A DNA stretch of 64,000 nucleotides from SLJN01 sp964505385 (GTDB taxonomy: Bacteria > Bacteroidota > Rhodothermia > Balneolales > Natronogracilivirgulaceae): the NCBI GenBank assembly GCA_964505385.1, contig CAZDIA010000008.1:1-64000 (forward strand). The letters are read 5' to 3'. Below the pieces are notes generated by a model. The model had not been told where the DNA came from. It saw only the letters and a program-made list of their open reading frames with translations, and made no database searches. Each line of letters begins with the position of its first letter. Position 1 is the first letter of the stretch. Of this stretch, positions 52,630-62,396 are shown in pieces. The position numbers and the translations under genes are program-made.

Positions 52630-53961
52630 TTACTTCACAAAACTCATAGTTCGCGACACATTAACTTCACCGGCTCGCAGACGATAAATATAGGTTCCGC
52701 TTGCAAGTCCTGATGCATCGAAGGTCACTGAATGACGGCCGGAGCTTTGTTCTTCATCCACAAGCGTTTTAACATGCTGCCCGGCAGCATTATAAACTTC
52801 CAGAAGTACTTCTTGAGCTTGCGGAATTTCATATTCTATGCTGGTTGAGGGGTTAAAAGGATTAGGATAATTTTGGTCGAGTTCATATCCCTCAGGCAGT
52901 TCCGTAATGATGCTGCCTCCAACTGATGTTACAACTTCATCTACACTGTAACTTTTCAGCGGATTTCGGGCTGATAACACAATTAACCGCCTCCGTTCGG
53001 TATCCAGCGCTGTAAATCCGTTCAACTGTACATTTTCGCGGATATCTTCATCCTCTTCACTCTCAAAAGTGCTGGCTACATAGCGAATGTCCTCATAATC
53101 CGTTACATCAGCCACATGAAACTTTGCCGTAGGAAACTTCGGCCCTGCAGCCAGCAAAGTAGTTTCGTCGGACATGACACCGGTTGAAACATTCATTGTT
53201 TGAGCGGGGAGAATCTCGGCAACAGTACCCAATTCACCTGTTTCGAGACTCATTTTTCTAACATCGGCATCGGCACCATTTACCCAGACACTATCTTCTC
53301 CGACAATTTCCGCAATGCCTCCGCGTGCATGGTTTGCATCTTCAACATCAAATATTTCAGCTTCTCCAAACATGCCTTCATCGGCATCGAAATGGGCAAC
53401 GGCAACATTTTCATTTCCGAAAGCCCCGGTCACAAAGCTGAGGTCATTCCCTGTGCCTGAAATTCCGAAGGAATCTCCATAACGGGCATCCAGATCTTCT
53501 TCAAAGACAACTTCAGGCTCACTTCCGGAATCTTCCCAACGGTAAACTTTGTAGGTGCCTCCACCGTCAATGAGGTTGATGGCAAAAATCTGGCCGTCAC
53601 GGGTAACATCGACGTCAGCTAAATCAAAGTCACCTCCATCTACGATACCATCATCTTCGCCCCGGCTCAGATAGCCTTCCAGTTCTCCGTTTTCGGGATT
53701 TACCACAGCTATTTGCTGCTGACCATCTATTCGCGTATGTACATACAATTCATCCGCCTCAGGATTGTAAGCTCCACCGCGATGCCAATAGACAGCAGTG
53801 CCATCTTCATCATCATCCCAGAGCCATTCAACATCAGCAGGATCAACATTCCATTCCGGCGTTTCGAGAAAGACAAACTCATCAGCGGCTTTTACTGTCC
53901 CAGCCACTGCAAAACACAGAACCAAAAGTGTTATCATTACATTAGGTATCAATTTTTGCAT
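52630..53961 (-). CDS. Secreted DUF4623-like propeller protein with sorting domain
   Basis: 443 residues from the ATG at 53961, where a signal peptide begins (MQKLIPNVM to TVKAAD); the open frame extends to 54057 inside susD but lacks signal features. The body (about 27-350) is a propeller-like domain with WEDSGSEPEVVF, ARYGDSFGISGTG, SVWVNGADAD and similar strands, the same family as the gene at 62397 and the two modules of the 1299-residue protein. The C-terminus (about 360-443) is a sorting module (NYPNPFNPSTSIEY). Third gene after susC and susD, so it is probably an accessory surface glycan-binding protein. Confidence 0.78.
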   Translation of the reverse strand: MQKLIPNVMITLLVLCFAVAGTVKAADEFVFLETPEWNVDPADVEWLWDDDEDGTAVYWHRGGAYNPEADELYVHTRIDGQQQIAVVNPENGELEGYLSRGEDDGIVDGGDFDLADVDVTRDGQIFAINLIDGGGTYKVYRWEDSGSEPEVVFEEDLDARYGDSFGISGTGNDLSFVTGAFGNENVAVAHFDADEGMFGEAEIFDVEDANHARGGIAEIVGEDSVWVNGADADVRKMSLETGELGTVAEILPAQTMNVSTGVMSDETTLLAAGPKFPTAKFHVADVTDYEDIRYVASTFESEEDEDIRENVQLNGFTALDTERRRLIVLSARNPLKSYSVDEVVTSVGGSIITELPEGYELDQNYPNPFNPSTSIEYEIPQAQEVLLEVYNAAGQHVKTLVDEEQSSGRHSVTFDASGLASGTYIYRLRAGEVNVSRTMSFVK

Positions 53962-54043
53962 AGTATTTGCTTTTTGAGGGTGAATGTGAATTGTTTTCGA
54001 TTTTTTCGCAATTAAAATACACTGGTTAACTGGGTTCTGATAG

Positions 54044-55546
54044 TTAATTTTTTGCATCCCACCATACGTTGTCGAGCATGTTGTTGCCTTGTCGGTCGAT
54101 CGCTTCCTGAAGATTATCGTTATTCAATCCCTCTTCGGAGTTCGGATAACGCAAACGTCTCGGCAGCTCACCATCTGTTTCACCGCCGGACGGATCACCA
54201 ATTTCCTGCAGCTCCGGATACCCGGTTCGTCGAATTTCCGCGTAGGCTTCCATACCCTGACCAAAAATGGCCAACCATTTCTGAGTGATAATTTGCTCGA
54301 GCTGCCCTTCGTCATCCAGGGTGGGGTCGAAGGCGGCCGGCGAGTCATTTATATAGTCATCAATCTCTTGCTGTTCAATTTCGAATTGATCAATCGAATC
54401 ATAAAATTCAAGAGATGCACGTATACCGTCTTCGTAGTGTTCAGCAGGGTCTCCAGGTCCCCATCCCCGAAGAGCTGCTTCAGCCTCCAGAAACTTTACC
54501 TCGGCAGTCATCATAATGCGGATGGGCGTTTCGATATCATGAAAATATGAGGTTTCCCTGGAATATAATCCCGGGGCGTTTTGGGTTTGAGAAAGCTGCG
54601 TGTCCGAAAGTCCGTTCTGTAATCCCTGGCGAATCTGTGTGATATCCGATGGCGCCAGGAACACTTCAAGCCGGGGATCTTCTAAATCCGATAAATTGTC
54701 GGAGAGAGTTTGGCTGATTCGGTATTCGTCAAACCGGTAAATCCAATGGTGGTGATTATCGTGCACAAAATCTCCGGTTCCACCACCGGGGTCGACTTCA
54801 AGTTTTACATTGTGATTATTGTTTTCAAGTATCGGACGGCCGTTCAATACATCACCTACGTGTTCTTGAGCAAGACCCGGATCTGCATAAGAGACTCGCA
54901 TGGCAAGCCTAAGCCTCAGAGAATTTGCAAAACGGCGCCACATATCCACATTTCCGTTAAATAAAACATCAGCGGATCCCAGCCTGAACTCGGCACCGTC
55001 GTCAAGAGCTTCTTCTGCTTCTGTCAGCTCATTTAACATATCTCTGTAAATTTCTTCCTGCGCATCGTATGCCGGTTGGGTATTCCGTTGCATAGCATCA
55101 AAATAAGGAACATCACCCCAATAGTCGGTAACCCGGTGCATGATCCAGACTCTCAAGATACGGGCTTTTGAGTGAATGTTGAGCATCTCCTCATCATCCG
55201 CAGTTAATTCCAGCGCTTCCTGAATGTTACTGCCGAAGTTGGAGTAGGCAGCATCCCAGTATGCGGTAAGCCAATCCTGCCGGGTTTCATAGCGGTCCGT
55301 ACCCCAGCCGGATTCTATATTGGAATAATATTGCGCATAGTGATTGCCATATAAATGCTTGCCACGCTGGTACACATCAAAGCGAAGAGCACCATAAACC
55401 ATACCGCGGGTAATGAGCGCTTCAGGCTGGACATCTGTCGGACTGGTAGGATCTGTATTGACAGATTCAAAATTATCTGTACAGGCTACAACTCCCACCA
55501 TTAAAAACAGCGTGAAACTAAGAATGAAAAATGTTTTAAACTTCAT
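54044..55546 (-). CDS. SusD/RagB-like outer-membrane glycan-binding lipoprotein
   Basis: Surface lipoprotein that captures glycan and covers the SusC channel. The ATG at 55546 begins a lipoprotein signal with lipobox GVVACTDN; the frame is open to 55564. The TPR-like helical body is recognisable from NTDPTSPTDVQPE, HRVTDYWGDVPYFDA and YEDGIRASLEFY. It resembles the SusD-like_2 subgroup. Length (500 residues) is normal. It follows susC by 18 bases, as is standard. Confidence 0.93.
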   Translation of the reverse strand: MKFKTFFILSFTLFLMVGVVACTDNFESVNTDPTSPTDVQPEALITRGMVYGALRFDVYQRGKHLYGNHYAQYYSNIESGWGTDRYETRQDWLTAYWDAAYSNFGSNIQEALELTADDEEMLNIHSKARILRVWIMHRVTDYWGDVPYFDAMQRNTQPAYDAQEEIYRDMLNELTEAEEALDDGAEFRLGSADVLFNGNVDMWRRFANSLRLRLAMRVSYADPGLAQEHVGDVLNGRPILENNNHNVKLEVDPGGGTGDFVHDNHHHWIYRFDEYRISQTLSDNLSDLEDPRLEVFLAPSDITQIRQGLQNGLSDTQLSQTQNAPGLYSRETSYFHDIETPIRIMMTAEVKFLEAEAALRGWGPGDPAEHYEDGIRASLEFYDSIDQFEIEQQEIDDYINDSPAAFDPTLDDEGQLEQIITQKWLAIFGQGMEAYAEIRRTGYPELQEIGDPSGGETDGELPRRLRYPNSEEGLNNDNLQEAIDRQGNNMLDNVWWDAKN

Positions 55547-55564
55547 ATATGAGACCGTTAGCAA

Positions 55565-58500
55565 TTAAAAAACTATATTTACGCTGAAACCCAGACTGCG
55601 GTTCTCCGGCATGGAAAAAGATTCCAGCCCCTGTGCATTACCGATATTGAAACTTCCTTGTGCCGGACTAAAACCGGGTGTGTCTTTGTGAAAGTAAAAC
55701 AGATTGCGTCCGATGAGGGACACTTGTAGGCTTTGAAAGGGAGTTACATCTACCCAATTGACCGGGAGATCATAAGTAAATACAATTTCACGCATTCTCA
55801 GATAAGTCGCATCATATACAAACTCCTCGGTTATCGGGCTGCCACCGCCTACCCGGCCCCAATAATCCTGCGGGTTTACGGCTTTTTCGTTTTCCACATA
55901 TTCGCCGTCATCAATTTCCACAACGCCTTCGGCAACATAGCCTTCACGATCTTCCTCATCCAGATCGCGGGTATCATACCATTCCTGGCGCCCCTCAAGT
56001 GTAAATTCCGGAAAACCTCGCTGAGCGGCAAATGAATTGGTGAAAGAATAGACATCTCCGCCGACGGATATATCGACCAGTGTGCTTAATGAGAAATTCC
56101 GGTAGGTCACCTCATTGAAAAATCCTCCGGTAAAGTCCGGATTGAAATTCCCGAGTACATGGGTTCCATCGTCTCGAACGGGAAGCCCTTCGTCATCTAT
56201 GATTCGTTCTCCGTCATCATTGCGTTTATAGCGCTCACCGACGATATCACCAAACGGTTCTCCTACTGACGCCTGAACTGTAGCTCCCTGAATCTGCCCG
56301 AGGAAAAAGTTTTGGAGCTCTCCGGTTAGTTCAACTACTTCATTTCGATTGAAACCGATATTGAACCTGCTGGTCCACTCCCATCCGGTTTCTGAATCAA
56401 CCGGGATAAATGTGAGTGAGCCTTCAATACCTTCGTTTCGGATCATACCTGCATTAATACGTGCGGCTGAAAAGCCAGAGGTTCTCGAAACCGGAATGGG
56501 CAAAATCTGATTCCGGGTATTTTCCCTATAAATTCCCATGTCAAGTTTGACACGTTCATTAAAGAATCGCAAATCCAAGCCTGCTTCAACTGATCTTGTA
56601 ATTTCCGGTTTCAGATCAACCGGAGGTAATTCGGTTGGAAGGTCTGCAAATTGTTGCCCTTTGTGGCCGGGATTTACGCTGTAGGTGAAATTTGTAACAA
56701 AGGGCGGCCCGCCGGAGCCAACCTCCGCCCAGGAAGCCCTGACCTGGCCAAAGGGAAACACTTCGGAAATCAGATCGAAAGCTTCGGTAAATACGAATGA
56801 TCCGCTAACCGAGGGGTAAATAAACGGCAGGTTTTCAACCGGCAACGTGGAATCCCAGTCAACCCGGCTTGTGAGATCGAGAAATGCATAGTCCCGAAAT
56901 CCGAACTCAGTGGTTGCAAATACCGATTGAACTTCAGCACGGCTGAGTATACTTATATTATTAGCGGATTCGGCATTGGAGATATCATAAAAATCCGGAA
57001 TAAATATTCCCTCTCCGATGTAGCCGACTGTGCGGTCATTAAATCTGCGATAACTTCCGCCGATATTGGTTTCAAAATCTAAATCTTCACTCAAAGCCCG
57101 GCTATACTGCATCATTGCCCGCACATTGAATTCAACAAAGTTGCGGTCTCTTGTTGTAAAAGTGGCATCGGTACGATAAGGAGTATATTGCGCCCGCCTG
57201 TATTCCCGGATTTCATTAAAATAATCCAAGCCGGTAACAAGGTTAAAATTCAGGTTTTCGCTTGCATCATAGTTAATGCGGGCAAAACCGTAGAAACGGT
57301 CACGTTCATCCTCACTGATATTCAGGTTATGTGCCCAAAAAGGATTCATATTACGGGTATCCGAACCTTCCTGCGCTGCGGCATCCCATGTGCGGGCAAG
57401 GCCTTCACCTGTACGGAAATTCTCCAGGTCGGAAAGCCGCTCACTGGTTGGCATGCGAATCAGTGCCTGCATCGGGTTGTCGGGGTCTTCTGCAAGTGGG
57501 GGGCGATTATCAATCGACTGTGTGACGTAATTTATTCGGGCTTCAACATTAAGATCATCAAAAAAGTCACGGCCGGCTCGGAGTGACACAAAATGTCGTT
57601 GCAGATCATTATCCGGATAATTGCCTTGGTTCATCGTATTGCTGTACGAAATCCGGTAGGTGTGATCATCTCCGCCTCCTGAAAGTGCCAGTATATTATT
57701 GGCGGTAAACGAGTTTTGAAAATATTCATCAAACCGGTCGGGTTGAGCCTCGTAAGGCCTGACTTCGCCGGTCCAGTCCAGAGCCATGGTTCCGTCCATA
57801 GCCGGTCCCCAGCTGTTAGTTTCCGAGTCCGGAATGATGTAGTGCTCATTTGCTTCATCAAACTCAAGAGTACCGTTGGAACCACGCCCGAAATCAGTCT
57901 GCATCTCAGGCATTATATAGGGCTGCTCCACAGTAAAGTTAGAGGTGAATTCAACTCCGATTCCCGGCCGCTCTTGGCCCGATCGCGTCGTAATTTCCAA
58001 AACGCCATCGGCAGCACGGCTTCCGTAAAGCGCTGCGGCATTCGGCCCCTGAAGAACACTCATCGATTCAATTTCGGCCATGTTTACCTGATTAAGTCCG
58101 GAACCGAAATCTCGTCCGCCCTGAGCTGTTGCACTCATTCCGCCGCTGTTGTCAATCGGGACGCCGTCAACTACGATCAAAGGTTGACTTGTGCCGGTTA
58201 GTGAACGATGCCCCCTGATCACAATCCTCGTGCTGCCGTCGGGACCGGAACCGAGACCGTCAATCTGAACATTGGAAACACGACCTTGAAGAGCAGAAAC
58301 GGCATTCATGCCGCCACTGCGACTGATTTCCTCTCCGCCGAATTCCTGAACGGTGTATCCGAGAGATTTTTCTTCCCGCGTCATACCAAAAGCAGTTACC
58401 ACCAGATCTTCCCCCACGAGAGCTTCCGGTTGCAGAAAAACCTCAAGCTCGGTCTCTTCATCGACGGTAACTATCTTTTCGCTGAATCCAAGATATCTGA

Positions 58501-58735
58501 AAATCAGCTCATTATGCCCCTCAGGTACCGTAATTTCAAAATTACCATCAATATCAGTACTTGTCCCGAAATCGGTGCCCACAACCATTATATTAACACC
58601 GGCAAGCGGTTGGTCGCTTTCAGCATCGAAAACAGTTCCGCTGACATTAAAATCCTGTGCTGAAATGGTACTGAATACGCCGGCACAAAAAATTATTACT
58701 AAAGATAAAAAACGGAATAGTATCGATATTTTCAT
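55565..58735 (-). CDS. SusC/RagA-type TonB-dependent outer-membrane transporter
   Basis: TonB-dependent channel that imports oligosaccharides held by SusD. Signal peptide (1-26); a CarboxypepD_reg-like N-terminal domain (about 30-105; VSGTVFDAESDQPLAGVNI); plug domain (about 115-225) with the SusC signature ALQGRVSNVQI and IRGHRSLTG, VDGVPIDNSGG; then a 22-stranded barrel ending in the terminal aromatic strand FSVNIVF. 1056 residues, a typical size. First gene of the susC-susD-propeller operon, divergent from the FAD oxidoreductase gene. Confidence 0.95.
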   Translation of the reverse strand: MKISILFRFLSLVIIFCAGVFSTISAQDFNVSGTVFDAESDQPLAGVNIMVVGTDFGTSTDIDGNFEITVPEGHNELIFRYLGFSEKIVTVDEETELEVFLQPEALVGEDLVVTAFGMTREEKSLGYTVQEFGGEEISRSGGMNAVSALQGRVSNVQIDGLGSGPDGSTRIVIRGHRSLTGTSQPLIVVDGVPIDNSGGMSATAQGGRDFGSGLNQVNMAEIESMSVLQGPNAAALYGSRAADGVLEITTRSGQERPGIGVEFTSNFTVEQPYIMPEMQTDFGRGSNGTLEFDEANEHYIIPDSETNSWGPAMDGTMALDWTGEVRPYEAQPDRFDEYFQNSFTANNILALSGGGDDHTYRISYSNTMNQGNYPDNDLQRHFVSLRAGRDFFDDLNVEARINYVTQSIDNRPPLAEDPDNPMQALIRMPTSERLSDLENFRTGEGLARTWDAAAQEGSDTRNMNPFWAHNLNISEDERDRFYGFARINYDASENLNFNLVTGLDYFNEIREYRRAQYTPYRTDATFTTRDRNFVEFNVRAMMQYSRALSEDLDFETNIGGSYRRFNDRTVGYIGEGIFIPDFYDISNAESANNISILSRAEVQSVFATTEFGFRDYAFLDLTSRVDWDSTLPVENLPFIYPSVSGSFVFTEAFDLISEVFPFGQVRASWAEVGSGGPPFVTNFTYSVNPGHKGQQFADLPTELPPVDLKPEITRSVEAGLDLRFFNERVKLDMGIYRENTRNQILPIPVSRTSGFSAARINAGMIRNEGIEGSLTFIPVDSETGWEWTSRFNIGFNRNEVVELTGELQNFFLGQIQGATVQASVGEPFGDIVGERYKRNDDGERIIDDEGLPVRDDGTHVLGNFNPDFTGGFFNEVTYRNFSLSTLVDISVGGDVYSFTNSFAAQRGFPEFTLEGRQEWYDTRDLDEEDREGYVAEGVVEIDDGEYVENEKAVNPQDYWGRVGGGSPITEEFVYDATYLRMREIVFTYDLPVNWVDVTPFQSLQVSLIGRNLFYFHKDTPGFSPAQGSFNIGNAQGLESFSMPENRSLGFSVNIVF

Positions 58736-59113
58736 TCTCTACAGGTTAAGATTAAATATTTTCCAAAAAAACAGATTGCTAAGTAGAAGTAGTTTTTTTC
58801 GATATCCGACTAAATCGGAATCTTTGTCTGATTTTGATTCACTTGAAATCAATTTTATTCCCGGATTTTAATGGGATTCTATTCAATTGAAAACTCTCAA
58901 AATGCGTCGAATGCTAAGCATTCTGACTTTTTTGGGCAGTTATCATTCCGAACCAAAGATTCAATACATAAACCACCCTAAATATGCTTTTTATTTTTAA
59001 AAAATCAATGTAAAATTGCTGATATATTAACAAATTATAACATTATTGTTTTAACATTGACCCAACATTACGGGTAATCCAAGTTGGTACACTTTATCAT
59101 TATCAAAGAAATT
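58736..59113. other. Divergent control region between susC and the FAD oxidoreductase gene
   Basis: AT-rich stretch of about 380 bases that should carry both promoters. A short CCGA/TCGG hairpin lies near 58808-58820. No regulator gene (HTCS, ECF sigma/anti-sigma) sits beside this susCD pair in the window. Confidence 0.5.
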
Positions 59114-61087
59114 ATGCGAGTAATAAGCTTTTCCGCCATTACTTCACTGTCCATTTTTTTATTCGGATGTGAAGTCGCTGAAAATCAGAATTCTGATACC
59201 AAAACAAATCACGAAGATATAACTGCTGATGTCCTTATTGCAGGCGGCGGAACAAGCGGTATCACTGCCGGTTTGCAGGCTGCAAGAGATGGTGCGGAAA
59301 CCGTGATTGTAGAGCCTACACCCTGGCTCGGCGGCATGCTCACTTCTGCGGGTGTAAGTGCCACTGATGGCAATCATCAACTGCCATCGGGTATTTGGGG
59401 AGAGTTCCGGCAGCATTTGTATGATCACTACGGCGGACCGGATGAGGTTGAAACCGGATGGGTCAGTAATACGCTTTTTGAACCTTCGGTAGGTAATGAC
59501 ATCTGGAACCGTATGGCCGAGGTAGAAGACCTGCTTACCGTTTATCACGGATACTATGTTGAAGAGGCCCACACGGCAAATAACCGGGTAACCGGTGCCA
59601 TGTTTAAGAGCGGCGATGGTGAACGTCTCACAGTGGAAGCTGGTATCTCCATTGATGCTACCGAATACGGAGATCTTATGGCTTTATCCGGAACCGAATA
59701 CCACCTCGGTTTTGACTCCCGTGAAGATACCGGTGAGGAACTTGCTCCTCATTATGATAACGAGATTGTTCAGGATCTCACCTACACCGCTATTCTGAAG
59801 GATTATGGTGAAGGTGAGGATAAAACCATTGAACGGCCAGCAAATTATTACCCTCAAATGTTTACCGGTGCGTGCAAAGAAGTTGCTGAGGATCCCGATG
59901 AGTTTGACGGAGTGGATTGCGAAGAAATGCTGGACTATGCCCGTTTACCGAACGATAAATTTCTGATCAACTGGCCTATTCACGGAAATGATTACTACCT
60001 GGAAGCCATGGAGCTTGACCACCATGAGCGAAAACTGGCCTATGAGGCTGCAAAGGATAAAACGCGGCAGTTTATCTATTTCATCCAGACTGAAATCGGA
60101 TTTTCACATCTTGGCCTCGCCGATGATGAATATGATACCGATGATCTGTTTCCCCACATGCCTTATCACCGGGAAAGCCGGCGGCTGGAGGGAGTGGTTC
60201 AGTTCAATATGATGGACATGAAAGACATGTATCAACGCCCGCTGTATAAAACAGCCATTGCTGTTGGTGATTATCCGCTTGACCATCATAGGAGATTAAA
60301 TCCGGGAACTGAAAAACTCGCCGAAGGTGACATTCCGCCCTACGAGTTTGAAACTGATATTTTCCCTTCCATACCATCCTACGCCATTCCCTATGGCGCC
60401 ATGGTTCCCGCACAAACGGACGGATTACTGGTTGCGGAAAAAAGCCTGTCGGTTACCAGCATTGCCAACGGGGCTACCCGGTTGCAGCCGGTGGTTATGG
60501 GAATTGGACAGGCGGCGGGCGCCGCAGCTGCACTGGCGGCAACATCAGGATATCAGCCTCGAGATGTGAATCCCAGAGAATTACAGAGTAATCTAATCGA
60601 ACAGGGCGCATGGATGCTGCCGTTTCTGGATTCTACTCCGGATGACTGGCATTTTGAATATCTGCAAAAAACCGGTTTAAGCGGAGTCCTGAAAGGCGAA
60701 GGCATTCCTGTCGAATGGGCAAACGAAACCCGGATTTACCCCGACAGCTCGGTTACTGCAGATGTTATGGATGAAGCCATGCTAACTGTCGGTGAAGAAA
60801 TTTCAACCTCCGGCAATGAATTCGTAACTAGAGGAGAAGCGGTTGAACTGTTGGCGGCTTTTATAGAAGATACAGAAACCGATGGAATTGAATTTGAAGA
60901 TGTTGACCCTGACACCGACCTCTATGGTTATCTGAATAGGTTCGATGGTGCCGGACTGCTGGAATACTGGGCCGAGTCGGACCGGTTTTATCCTGATGAA
61001 CCTCTTGCCCGGAAAGAACTTGCTTATCTGATACATGCAATATTCGATCCGTTTGAAGAAAATCCCGGACTAAACCCGGAAGAATGA
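59114..61087 (+). CDS. FAD-dependent oxidoreductase lipoprotein with C-terminal SLH-like domain
   Basis: 657-residue exported protein. The ATG at 59114 begins a lipoprotein signal (lipobox IFLFGCEV, Cys19); the upstream start at 59084 is not needed. The FAD-binding Rossmann motif is AGGGTSGIT (43-51), followed by PTPWLGGMLTSAG, a block typical of PF12831 FAD-dependent oxidoreductases common in glycan loci. GAAAALAATSG near residue 490 closes the FAD domain. The last 85 residues resemble an SLH repeat (TRGEAVELLA, FEDVDPDTDLYGYL, FYPDEPLARKELAYLI). Substrate unknown; it is followed 84 bases later by the phosphodiester glycosidase gene. Confidence 0.82.
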   Translation: MRVISFSAITSLSIFLFGCEVAENQNSDTKTNHEDITADVLIAGGGTSGITAGLQAARDGAETVIVEPTPWLGGMLTSAGVSATDGNHQLPSGIWGEFRQHLYDHYGGPDEVETGWVSNTLFEPSVGNDIWNRMAEVEDLLTVYHGYYVEEAHTANNRVTGAMFKSGDGERLTVEAGISIDATEYGDLMALSGTEYHLGFDSREDTGEELAPHYDNEIVQDLTYTAILKDYGEGEDKTIERPANYYPQMFTGACKEVAEDPDEFDGVDCEEMLDYARLPNDKFLINWPIHGNDYYLEAMELDHHERKLAYEAAKDKTRQFIYFIQTEIGFSHLGLADDEYDTDDLFPHMPYHRESRRLEGVVQFNMMDMKDMYQRPLYKTAIAVGDYPLDHHRRLNPGTEKLAEGDIPPYEFETDIFPSIPSYAIPYGAMVPAQTDGLLVAEKSLSVTSIANGATRLQPVVMGIGQAAGAAAALAATSGYQPRDVNPRELQSNLIEQGAWMLPFLDSTPDDWHFEYLQKTGLSGVLKGEGIPVEWANETRIYPDSSVTADVMDEAMLTVGEEISTSGNEFVTRGEAVELLAAFIEDTETDGIEFEDVDPDTDLYGYLNRFDGAGLLEYWAESDRFYPDEPLARKELAYLIHAIFDPFEENPGLNPEE

Positions 61088-61171
61088 CTTTATTCTGTCA
61101 ATTCTTGCGCCTGATAAAATCATTTGATTATAACACCTTTGTTTTGCCTCATTTTTAATCCTCTCAAAGCT

Positions 61172-62389
61172 ATGATGTACTTCTACCGTTTGTTTTTGTT
61201 CTCCATAATCTTTTTGTTTCCTGTTTCACTGATTTCCCAGCCGCTTGAGTGGATGGAAATCACCGATGATTACGAGCTGCCGGAAGGCCTTCGGTTTTTC
61301 GGTCACAGCTTTGAGGACTCGAACATTGAAGCGTGGTATCTCGAGCTGGACCTGAATGAAAATGGTCTGGCAGTCGAGGCGATTCCTGGTTCCGATTTTC
61401 AGTCCATCTCAGATTACGACGATAAAGAGGGTGTTTACGCAGCCGTTAACGGAGGCTACTTCGCCGGCGAGGACGTAGTCTCAGCTGTCGTCACTCCGGA
61501 TGGCGATGTGCCGACCCGCAACATCGCGACACTGAATCGGGACGGCAACACTCATCATGTCACCCGAAGTATGTTCAGCCTGGATGATGAAATTAAGCCA
61601 TCAGTGGACTGGATTTATCATCACGGGCTTAATGTTGATGATATCTACCGGTATGAGGAACCACTTCCCAACGCTCCGGGTGAACCGTCGGAGTCACCAC
61701 CGGCAGTGGATGACGGTGAAATCATGGAGGGTCTGGCAACCGGCATCGGCGGCGGGCCGGTTCTAATCACCGAAGGTGAGGAGAATATCACGCACGATGA
61801 TGAAGTTTTTTTCGGATCCGGTATTCAGGCTGGTTCAAACAGAGCCCGCACGGCTGTGGGTTATACCGAGGACAACCGGGTCATAATGATGGTGGTAAGC
61901 GAAGCCGGAAGCAGTACCGGTGTTACGTTAAGCCGGCTTGCAGAAGAACTGCTTGAACTCGATGTAGTAGCGGCGATGAACCTGGACGGTGGAGGCTCTT
62001 CTCAAATGACGCTTGATCAGGAAAATATACTATCGACCGGTAGATCCATTCCGAATGTGCTGGCGGTTGTATCCAGAGGCCGCGTAACTTCAGCTGCGGT
62101 TACCGGAGATGATGAGCTTCCCCGAAGTGTCCGGCTTCATCAGAATCATCCCAACCCGTTTAATCCGGATACATCCATACCATTCTCAATTGATCATGCA
62201 GTACCGGTAACTCTCACCATTTATGATATGACCGGCAGAAAGGTGGCAACTGTGATACAAAATGAAACCTATTCTGCCGGCCGGCATTCCGTGCGTTTTG
62301 ATGCCTCTGAGTTGAGTACCGGAACCTACGTTTACCGATTGTCAACACCGGAGATGACACGGTCACGTTTAATGACATTAATCAGGTAG
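61172..62389 (+). CDS. NAGPA-type phosphodiester glycosidase with sorting domain
   Basis: 405-residue secreted protein. Signal peptide from the ATG at 61172 (MMYFYRLFLFS to ISQP). The catalytic region (about 60-310) matches PF09992, named for the human uncovering enzyme that removes GlcNAc from GlcNAc-1-phospho-mannose: VNGGYFAGED, ATGIGGGPVLI, NRARTAVGYTEDN and MNLDGGGSSQM. The C-terminus (about 325-405) is a sorting module with HPNPFNPDTSIPF. The enzyme should act outside the cell or at its surface on sugar-1-phosphodiester bonds. In tandem with the FAD oxidoreductase gene. Confidence 0.85.
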   Translation: MMYFYRLFLFSIIFLFPVSLISQPLEWMEITDDYELPEGLRFFGHSFEDSNIEAWYLELDLNENGLAVEAIPGSDFQSISDYDDKEGVYAAVNGGYFAGEDVVSAVVTPDGDVPTRNIATLNRDGNTHHVTRSMFSLDDEIKPSVDWIYHHGLNVDDIYRYEEPLPNAPGEPSESPPAVDDGEIMEGLATGIGGGPVLITEGEENITHDDEVFFGSGIQAGSNRARTAVGYTEDNRVIMMVVSEAGSSTGVTLSRLAEELLELDVVAAMNLDGGGSSQMTLDQENILSTGRSIPNVLAVVSRGRVTSAAVTGDDELPRSVRLHQNHPNPFNPDTSIPFSIDHAVPVTLTIYDMTGRKVATVIQNETYSAGRHSVRFDASELSTGTYVYRLSTPEMTRSRLMTLIR

Positions 62390-62396
62390 CTTATAG

